Source: Azolla caroliniana (Eukaryota > Polypodiophyta). From it: a stretch of 64,000 nt of DNA. The stretch is from NCBI GenBank assembly GCA_043228905.1, contig JBHGNT010000016.1, positions 14,880,001 to 14,944,000 of the forward strand, read 5' to 3'. Of the stretch, positions 56,701-64,000 are shown piece after piece (the first letter of the stretch is position 1; each line of letters begins with the position of its first letter). The position numbers were made by a program, and so were the translations under genes. The notes beneath the pieces are model-generated. The model was not told the origin of the DNA. It searched no databases and saw nothing but the letters and a program-made list of their open reading frames with translations.

Positions 56701-58925
56701 TCGTCTTTTACGACGTGTCATCTTGCGCATCTCTTTGCGAGCCTGTACTAAGGAAATAGTACCACTAAGTCATGGCACTTTAAGTTGTCTATACAACTCT
56801 CTACAATCCTCATCATACCACTTGTTCTATGGCATAGACCCTATTCTACTATGATTGGAGTGTTTCGTGTATGGGAAGCTACCAATTACTACTGAGTGAA
56901 GGATGTGTGTGAGTTCTGTAGTGAGGTTCTCTAAAGGCAAGGTAAAATCAAAAGAGGAGAGATGGGCTTGAACATGTCGGGAGTAGATGTCAATGAGCTC
57001 ATGCGTGAAATGTATTATGGTGTGATGGTTTGGTTGACTAGAGTTGGTGGCGTGGGAGGTGTCGCATTTTAGCTCAAAGTATAGGAAGCTATGGTCTGCA
57101 CCAATGGGGCATGGGGCCACCCGGAAGGAGTTAACCATGTGGGTAGCTTCAGGGCGTCTTATTAGGTAATCAACTGTGCTTTCCCCTCCTCCATGTGGGA
57201 AACATGTGAGCTCTTCCGAGCCCGACCACTTGGCTAAGCCATTATATATGATCATTTGGTGTGGCGTCAACACCTCTATCCTTTGATGTACGTGTTATGT
57301 CTAAGTCTAAAGGGTTGACATTCACCATTTCTAGGTTTCTATCCATCTGAAATATTGTGCATTGTCGGGATTGGGTTCACACATTGAAATCTCCTACAAG
57401 GAAGACTTCCCCTTGAGAGGAATATCGGATCATGTCATCCGATAAAGGTTCGTATGAAGAAGGTCCATGTGGCGTTCCTTCATCAACTATACTCGCCTCT
57501 CTAGCCATATTATACCGGGATCCTTTCGGGGGGAAGTAACAAACGACGATAAATATTGCCCGATCCTTGCTAGTGAGGACTTTCACCCACATAAAACGGG
57601 CTTTTGGGTCTTTCTTTAATATTTCTATCCTATTATGTATCTCTCTCCAAAATAGTATTGCAACGGCTCCAGACCCTCTAGTAGTATGTCGACATGAGGT
57701 TTGTTTAAAGACAGATTCCCAAAGAAAACCGTCAACTCGTGGTAGTCCTCGATTTGGACTCTGATGTGTTTCTACTAAAAAAAGTATGTCATATACCTTC
57801 AAAATCTCCTCTAGGAGGCCAAAGTGCACCGTTATAGTTCCATAAAGTCATCCTAAGTTTATTGTCTGTCACATGGGCCACACGCCGTCAATTGGCGATG
57901 CGATAATTTATTATCACATGTTTGTCTCGGTAAAAAGCATGATGCCCCTCTTTATGAGTTTGTATGACTCGCGGCATACAAGTTTTACGATGCTCAATTT
58001 GCATCTTGGTCAGGTCTTCATCGAGGTAGATAGGGTCCCCACCCAATCCTCGAAGAATTGGTCTCTTTTTAAAAAATGCAATTCTAGATTCGGAGTCCTT
58101 AAACTAAAGGACCAAAGCTTTTTTCCTAGTGGTGTCACGTCCTACCCTCCAAGTTTTAGTGATTGGTAGGGCTTCGTACCCCCACATTTTCCCTAATGTT
58201 TGTGCAACTTCGTCGGGAGATGCCCCTTCCTTGAGCCCAGTAACTCGTACATTTAGGTGTCGAGCTTGACGCATTTTTTTCCTCCTCAAGGGTAGTGTTT
58301 ACAATATTTTCATCCTTTAGTTCCTTTTTAATATTACGTTTTACTACATCAACCCACCCAGTTTTTGCTAATTCCATATCGCTTTTAACCTCTTCCTTAA
58401 CCTTTTTGATCTCGTCCTTAATATCCTCTAGGGAAGATATTTCACCATCTTCCCTAGATGTCTCAAGGTCCTTAACTTGTTTCTGAAGGTTCGTGTTGTC
58501 TACTTTAAGTTTCGTTATTTCAGCAATAAGCACTTCTTTTTTCTTCTTTATCTTTTTGTTTTTTCAGCTTCAATCTCTTTCACCCATTTTTTTCGATTTT
58601 AACTAAACGGTTAAGGACATCTAAAAATTCTTCCTTACTTATAATTTCTTCTTCGTGTGTTTCCTTATGGTTTCGTCTAGAAGTCATGTTGTAATAATTC
58701 AAAAGATAAAAGAAAGAAAAAGACAAAAATGACAGGAAAGTTAGCCGAGCATCGGTGCCTTGCTCGCTAGGTACAAGTGTAGAAGCACATTTATACTCTC
58801 TCGTTTATCAACAGACAAACCAAAAAAGAGAGGGGTAGTTCCAGAAATTAGTGAAACTTATGGCCACCAAGCTAAAGTTTTCTTCCAAAATAGTTATGTG
58901 AAGAAAAGAGGAAGAAAGAAGGTAA
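53781..58925. repeat. ~152-bp tandem duplication, second copy split by a LINE
   Basis: Unit 1 starts at 53781 (ATAGAGAGGTGAGAAA) and runs to about 53932. Unit 2 starts at 53933, continues to about 53980, is interrupted by the minus-strand LINE and resumes at about 58826-58925 (GAGGGGTAGTTCCAGAAATT...). Unit 1 is therefore a built-in empty-site reference for the LINE insertion. Confidence 0.75.
53981..58825 (-). pseudogene. Decayed minus-strand LINE related to the 5743-10000 LINE
   Basis: 5' end at right. ORF1 remains at 58687-58104: a coiled coil (KVDNTNLQKQVKDLETSRED), then in another frame an RRM-like piece (RHLNVRVTGLKEGASPDEVA). ORF2 pieces run leftward: endonuclease (ILFLVETHQSPN, VVCYFPPKGSRYN, VFLVGDFNV at 57829-57377; STVDYLIRRPEA and GADHSFLYFEL at 57273-56827), RT (APIHKGGNPMDPNTYRT, CCFVDFCKAFDTIPRERLF at 56319-55966; further RT at 55737-55399) and a C-terminal finger (CRLCHIEIEDEYHFTCKC, about 54700). 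Stops and frameshifts are many. Domain order, wording and the 3' tail match the intact LINE at lower identity. The tail abuts a (GA)n stretch. Confidence 0.85.
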
Positions 58926-59790
58926 GAAAGAAAGAAGTTCGTTCTTCTGAGAGCATCTCCAGCAACAATTTGGAGCCCTTCAGAATGGATTTCAACTGCA
59001 GCGTAGACCTGGTATGCTTGCTTTGGTCTTGATTTTAAGCTTAACTAAGTAAAATGAAAGAAGAAAGAGGGTTGGATTTCATGGCTTTGCCAAAAATCAT
59101 AAATCCTATCCTGTCTTCTTGATTTGCGTGGTTTTTTTCTTGTTAAGAAGAACTTGATGCTATCGTTCGGCACTACCTACAGTAAGCTCAGAAATGTGTA
59201 TTAATAAAACGGAGCGATTGAAATGTGTATTATCAATTTTTATTTCTTTTTCCCTTTGGGACTAAAACGCTGGACCCTATCTATGGACTTCAACTTTGAG
59301 AAAAACGTGTGTGTCTTCCAAGAATTCTAGGTACAGATATGGTGTTCTTGAGCTAAAATGAATAACACATACTTATATAAGAATTTCAATTTCTCCCAAA
59401 TAACCATTATGGTAGGAACAACTGATTTTGAAGGCAGGTGAATGCAGTGATGAGAGCAATGAAACCTACAAATTATTAGCATAATGTTTTAGTTCCTCAT
59501 GTAATTTAAACTTCGAACAGGGTTATTGCCACCTCCAGCTTTATGGAATACTCCAGAAGGAAGTGTTGCCTGTATAGTTCTTATTTTGAAAATCATGAAA
59601 TAATATTTGTGGTAAGATTTTGATTGATTGAAATGTGAATTTCCAAACAATGAGCCATGTGCAATTTTCACCTTCAAATTTATACACATTATGCACAACT
59701 TTGTAGTTGAAACCAATGGGTTCTAAGTATTTATCTTATGGAAGTACAAATGTTCTGTCATTTTAAAAACAAATGGAAGTGAAAATAGGT
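58926..59790. other. Intergenic or intronic sequence, nothing recognised
   Basis: No coding motif or repeat identified. It could belong to the 5' part of the AtuA-like gene whose exons start at 61423, but no exon can be supported. Confidence 0.4.
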
Positions 59791-60118
59791 TAAGAAAGAA
59801 AGAAAGATATGTTAACGTCTTTTAAGAGGCCAAAATGGCCTATAAGACCAAATAAGAGATTACATCTTAAGTGTTGTCTTGTCTTTGAGAACAAATCAAA
59901 ATAAGATAAATATTACACAGTTAATATAAAAGTAAATAACATGAAAAGAAAAGAAATGAGGGAATCTGGTTTTTGGCACATGTGAGATCCTCAAGTTAGG
60001 TATATTGTAGCTTTTTGTCTTCGAAAGATCTCTAGCATAGGTCGATCTAGAATGGAAATGTCTCCGAAGCGAGGGAAGCACCTACGATGGCGGGAGATAA
60101 TGGCTTTTATCTGTCGAT
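59791..60118 (-). mobile_element. Short interspersed repeat with LINE-like 3' tail, copy 1
   Basis: On the minus strand it runs from a head near 60118 to a tail ending ...AAAGACGTTAACATATC plus TTTC repeats. The tail aligns with the 3' UTR of the intact LINE (9935-9990: ATGTAAT, TTTGGTCT, ATAGG, then CATC/TATC repeats). The 63.3-kb copy starts at the same head position, suggesting a discrete ~325-bp family rather than random truncation. Confidence 0.6.
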
Positions 60119-60210
60119 AAGAGAAAAAGAGAATCATCTTTCTTGGTACATGGCCATTGTAGAAATAAAAAGTGAACAATTTATTGGAGTTATGATGGGT
60201 GTCTATTTTA

Positions 60211-60337
60211 GTTTTTTTTTTTTTTTTTGATTTGATGTTCTCAAAGATGAGACAACACTTAAGATGTAATCTCTTGTTTGGTCTTATAGGTTATTTTGGC
60301 CTCTTAAAAGACGTTAATATATCTTTCTTTCTTTCTC
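60211..60337 (+). mobile_element. LINE-tail repeat, truncated copy 2 (inverted to copy 1)
   Basis: Starts with poly-T, then GTTCTCAAAGATGAGACAAC and continues to TTTC repeats. It is the reverse complement of 59791-59895 with about 10% differences, so the two could form a hairpin in a transcript crossing both. Confidence 0.7.
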
Positions 60338-61099
60338 ACTATAAGGCACTTTTTTACATACATCGGAGGATGAATCCATCATCGGGCTCTCTTATATGGA
60401 CATACATCTATTGCATATGCTGCACAATGTGATAGGGCAGCTGTCAACCTCTTCACATCAGTTAGAGAATGAGTTGTGCATATGCACACACATCATTGGA
60501 AGAAAGAATCTGCCAATTGTGTCATTAGGGAATGGAATCTGAAGAAAACTATGTTTACTACTGTACTGTTTTTTATGAAATAAGAAGGAGATGCCATTGC
60601 CTCTTTAACTAAGGGTTCAGCTCACTATCCAATGTAATAGGAATATGAGAACCAATGTTGCTTGGTACTGTTCTTGCTAGAACTCAAGGGACATAGGGAG
60701 AAGTTGTTGAAGGACAACAATCAACCAGACACGCACATCAACAAATGACGATCACAACTTTCTTTAGCCCCAACGCTCCAACTCATGCTATAAATCAATT
60801 AAGGGCTACGCAAGTGGCTTCTCTAACTAGGACATTACAAAGGGGTTATAATAGATTAGGCAATAGTAATTTTCTGTGCATGTATGCTCCGGCCTCATGG
60901 ATTATGATCTCACCACACTTGTCATTAATAGATAAAGGCCATTATCTCCCACCATTGTAGGTGCACCCCACACCTCAAAAATCTCTCCACTTTGGATCTT
61001 TCAGATAAATGTTGTTAAGCTATTTGACTTGAGAATCTTACATGTATAGGTAATCAGAATCTTTAGTCACTTTTTTACTTTGTTACATTTATTTTGTTT

Positions 61100-61191
61100 T
61101 TTTTTCTCAATGACAAGACAGAATTTTAAGATGTGATCTCTTGTTTGGTCTGGCCTCTTAAAAGGTGTCAATATATCTTCCTTTCTTTCTC
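61100..61191 (+). mobile_element. LINE-tail repeat, truncated and diverged copy 3
   Basis: TTTTCTCAATGACAAGACAG... to ATATATCTTCCTTTCTTTCT, same tail with small deletions. Confidence 0.65.
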
Positions 61192-61422
61192 AGATTTATT
61201 TAGAATATGGTTGGTCAGAACTTTCTTTCTAACTGTGTTTTTGTTATACATGAATGGCAAAACATTGTGTTTGGTCTTTATCAGCTTTAACTATCTTCTG
61301 AAGCAATATTGTTTTATTATTATTTAGTGGAACTTATATAGTAACGCTAATAATCAAGTGAAGATTCTCTGTTGTTTAGTGGAATAAATAATTTAAATTG
61401 ACTCTTCATTCCCTTTCAACAG

Positions 61423-63040
61423 AGGGAAAATCCTATTCAACACAAAAGGCTGGTGCGAATAGGTTGTGGTGCAGGATTTGCTGGAGATAGGCCGAATGCT
61501 GCTGTCAAGCTACTTAGCAGAGTGCCGTGCATGGATTACTTGGTTTTAGAATGCTTAGCCGAGAGAACTCTTGCTATTCGCCATGCAGCAATGATGGCAG
61601 GAGGAAAGGGCTTTGATCCTCGAAGTAAGGTTCTCAATTGGGAAAAACTCTGAAATACCTCTGAGTTTCTCTTTATTTTGCTAAATGCCCCCAAGTTTTC
61701 AGTATTTCCCCACATCTTTAGCCAACCCCTGAAAAAGCTGTAATATGTGTTATTTGAACAATCACATGATCAATTAATCCCCCTTTTCTAGTAAATATAT
61801 TAACTAGATAATTGTGTGGTCAGTTCATCCTTTTTTTTTCCTTTCATGGGTGACCAAGGGTGTTTGGGGGAATAATGAAAACTCAGTGAAATGTGGGAAA
61901 TAAATGAAAATGTGACTATTTTGGTAATTTTTCTTTCTTGACACTTACCATTATTGTATTTTTCATCTGAAGGCATGCAGTTTGCATTGTAAAAATATCT
62001 ATGTCTTATGTTCCTAAGTCATTTGGTGAACATTTTCTAGCCCAAAGAATAACCTGAATTGCTATATAATGCCTTACAGAAAATTGCAATCTAGTCTGGC
62101 CAGGGTATACTAAGGTTATATAGTCTTGTGTTCTGTGGCATGAGTCCACTGTTTGAAATTCATAATATATGTACACTTCTGAAGGATCTTGATATTCATC
62201 TGATAGCTTTTCTGAAGCTTTTTGTTCTTATATCCATGTTTTGAAATTCATAATATATGTACACTTCTGAAGGATCTTGATATTCATCTGATAGCTTTTC
62301 TGAAGCTTTTTGTTCTTATATCCATGTTTTGTTGTCTTCCTACATTTGTATGAGGGATGTTAACAAATGGGGTTGTGATGGGGTCTTTTTGTCCTGCCAT
62401 AGTACGAGAGAAAAAGTGAAGGGAAGATAATAAAACCAGAGTGAACATGATTTATTGCACAAATGTTAAGAAACTAAAATATAGTTGTTTTTATTCTTGC
62501 CATACGAATGACTAGTTTGCCATGGAACAGCCAATAATGCAAAAACATGTCATTAATCTCCAGTTTCTAAGTGGATGGAAATGCTACTTCCTGAAGCTGT
62601 GAAGAAAGAAGTATGCATCATTACAAACATGGGTGCAAGTAAAAAACCTTAAGCCTTATTGGATATTTTATTAATTACAATTATTTTCATATTTTTTAGC
62701 ACAAGTTTTAAGTTCTAACTGCTGTCTTTTCTAGCTGACCCTTTGGGTGCTCAAGAGGAGGTCTTGAAAATAGCTGAACAATATCAGCTTCATATAACTG
62801 TTGCTGTGGCATGGGAAACTTTTCCAGATATGAAAGGAAGGTGTACATCTTTACATGCCATGGTTTATTTTATGTTTCTCATTGTCCCTATCATTGACTT
62901 CAAGTAAATTTATTTGAAGGGTATCAGGTTCATGTACGTACCTTGGATCAGCTCCCATTGTAAAGCTGCTTGAAATGTCAAAGCCAAATGTGATTATAAC
63001 GAGTAGAGTAGCTGATGCGTCTTTGTTTTTGGGACCCATG
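61423..63040 (+). CDS. AtuA-like (DUF1446) protein, four internal exons of a gene running off the window
   Basis: Exons 61423-61624, 62564-62638, 62735-62840 and 62920-63040, all GT-AG with matching phases. Together they read RENPIQHKRLVRIGCGAGFA, GDRPNAAVKLLSRVPCMDYL, ECLAERTLAIRH, WMEMLLPEAVKKEVCIITNM, GADPLGAQEEVL-like sequence (here GATDPLGAQEEVL), TYLGSAPIVKLLE, VIITSRVADASLFLGPM. This is the N-terminal core of the acyclic-terpene-utilisation AtuA family (DUF1446), present in plants as a large conserved protein of unclear role; the bacterial relatives act in acyclic terpene catabolism. The first coding exon(s) upstream and all exons after 63040 are not seen; the downstream intron contains a LINE-tail repeat. 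No stop interrupts the exons, so the gene is probably functional. Confidence 0.85.
62153..62328. repeat. 88-bp perfect tandem duplication in an AtuA-like gene intron
   Basis: Two copies (62153-62240 and 62241-62328), starting TTGAAATTCATAATATATGT, identical by eye, so very recent. Confidence 0.92.
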
Positions 63041-63340
63041 GTAAGGTAATCATAAAATACTAATTTAATTAGATTTTGATAATGCCTATTGTGAAACCAA
63101 AGAGAAATGAAATGGAGCATGTTCATGGTCATCTGACATTGCAGATTTTCTGTTTTGATTGTCAATATGATATTAAATTTCTAATACTATCTATATTCCC
63201 CATATTATTGAGCTAACACATTGTCTTATGTGTCTATCTCTCCAAAAGATATCAGACTACTATTGTATGTGGAATCCTGATGCAAGTACTAGTAATTTTT
63301 TTCTAATGAAGGTGCCTATATAGGTTAGCAAGAACTTTAA

Positions 63341-63680
63341 CAAAAAAGAAAGAATGAAAGAAAGATATATTAACGTCTTTTAAGAGGCCAAAATGGCCTA
63401 TAAGACCAAACAAGAGATTACATCTTAAGTGTTGTCTCGTCTTTGAGAACAGCAAATCAACAAATCAAAATAAAGTAAATTTTACTCCGCAAATATAAAA
63501 GTAAGTAAGATAAAAAGAGACGAGGAAACTGGTTTTCGGCACATGTGAGATTCTCAAGCTAGATGTATTGTAACTTTTGTCTTCGAAAGATCTTTAGCAT
63601 TGGTCGATCCAGAATGGAAAGGTCTCCGAAGCGAGGGAAGAACCTGCGATGGCGGGAGATAATAGTTTTCATATGTCGAT
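63341..63680 (-). mobile_element. Short interspersed repeat with LINE-like 3' tail, copy 4
   Basis: Near full-length match to 59791-60118, same orientation and same head end (GTCGAT). It lies within the intron after the last AtuA-like exon seen. 63681-64000 shows nothing recognisable. Confidence 0.65.
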
Positions 63681-64000
63681 GACAAGGGTGTTGAGGTCGT
63701 GCTCCATGGGGCCAGGGCCTACGTGCACATTAACTGCCTGTTAGAGATCAATGTTTGTCTATTAGAAGAATTCTCAGTTCAATATCAATCTACGTAAATC
63801 AAGGGCAAAATCACACAAGTAAATATACTGCTAATTACTATGGGATTTGAAAAATGGAAATGTTAAGAATGATGAGATTGGCAGAAGTGGGAGGGAATCT
63901 CTACGGTTGTCTGTCTGTGATGCTATATGTAAGTTACAAAAACATGATATGCATATCTGCTAGCCATGCCCATTTGTTGCTCTGAACATATTACTATGAT

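Noticed and set aside
62153-62328. CRISPR-like or satellite array
   Set aside because: Only two adjacent copies without spacers; a simple tandem duplication in a eukaryotic intron.

Overview
The window is nuclear DNA of a land plant with a large, retrotransposon-packed genome. Evidence: a complete multi-intron plant-type SSRP1 gene, an intronless plant-type GH81 beta-glucanase, part of an AtuA/DUF1446-like gene, and plant Copia, Gypsy and LINE elements. A chromodomain Ty3/Gypsy element with a Sushi/Tcn1-like Gag suggests a non-seed plant (fern, lycophyte or moss), a fern being my best guess. The organism is inference, not proven here.

Layout. 1-4.7 kb: an AT-rich flank, then the GH81 gene (minus strand, 1926-3980) with a small degenerate tandem array upstream. 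4.7-33.6 kb: a nest of retrotransposons. A minus-strand Copia (A) is represented by its 3' part (4691-5380) and its 5' part plus LTR (30036-33574), with the RT region missing. Between them lie a plus-strand Copia (B; PBS 10119, body to about 14590) whose probable LTR is split by a LINE (5743-10000), and a minus-strand Gypsy (14840-30035, 389-bp LTRs, long extra 3' ORF). The Gypsy protease/RT boundary is split by a young plus-strand chromovirus (21257-27049, TSD GTTGC). 33.6-37 kb: decayed LINE and unassigned sequence. 37.1-43.2 kb: SSRP1, 16 coding exons, 651 aa. 45.7-52.7 kb: a second, L1-like LINE followed by a ~165-bp tandem array. 53.6-58.9 kb: a tRNA-related SINE-like head and a decayed minus-strand relative of the first LINE. 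59.8-64 kb: short repeats sharing that LINE's 3' tail, and exons of the AtuA-like gene, which runs off the right edge.

The most interesting system is the chromovirus. Its Gag capsid, nucleocapsid and Pol frames are joined by two apparent -1 frameshift sites (T TTA AAC at 22490, G TTA AAC at 22990), each followed one codon later by a stop. The second has a 10-bp stem 7 nt downstream and a possible pseudoknot. Instead of a tRNA primer site, its leader has a 12-nt sequence complementary to the predicted 5' end of its own RNA, as in self-primed Tf1/Sushi elements. The outer end of each LTR also contains an antisense tRNA-like sequence with A and B boxes at tRNA spacing.

Decay across the nest is dominated by C-to-T type changes: most premature stops are CGA to TGA or probable CAG to TAG, and some catalytic Asp residues have become Asn. 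This fits deamination of methylated cytosine.
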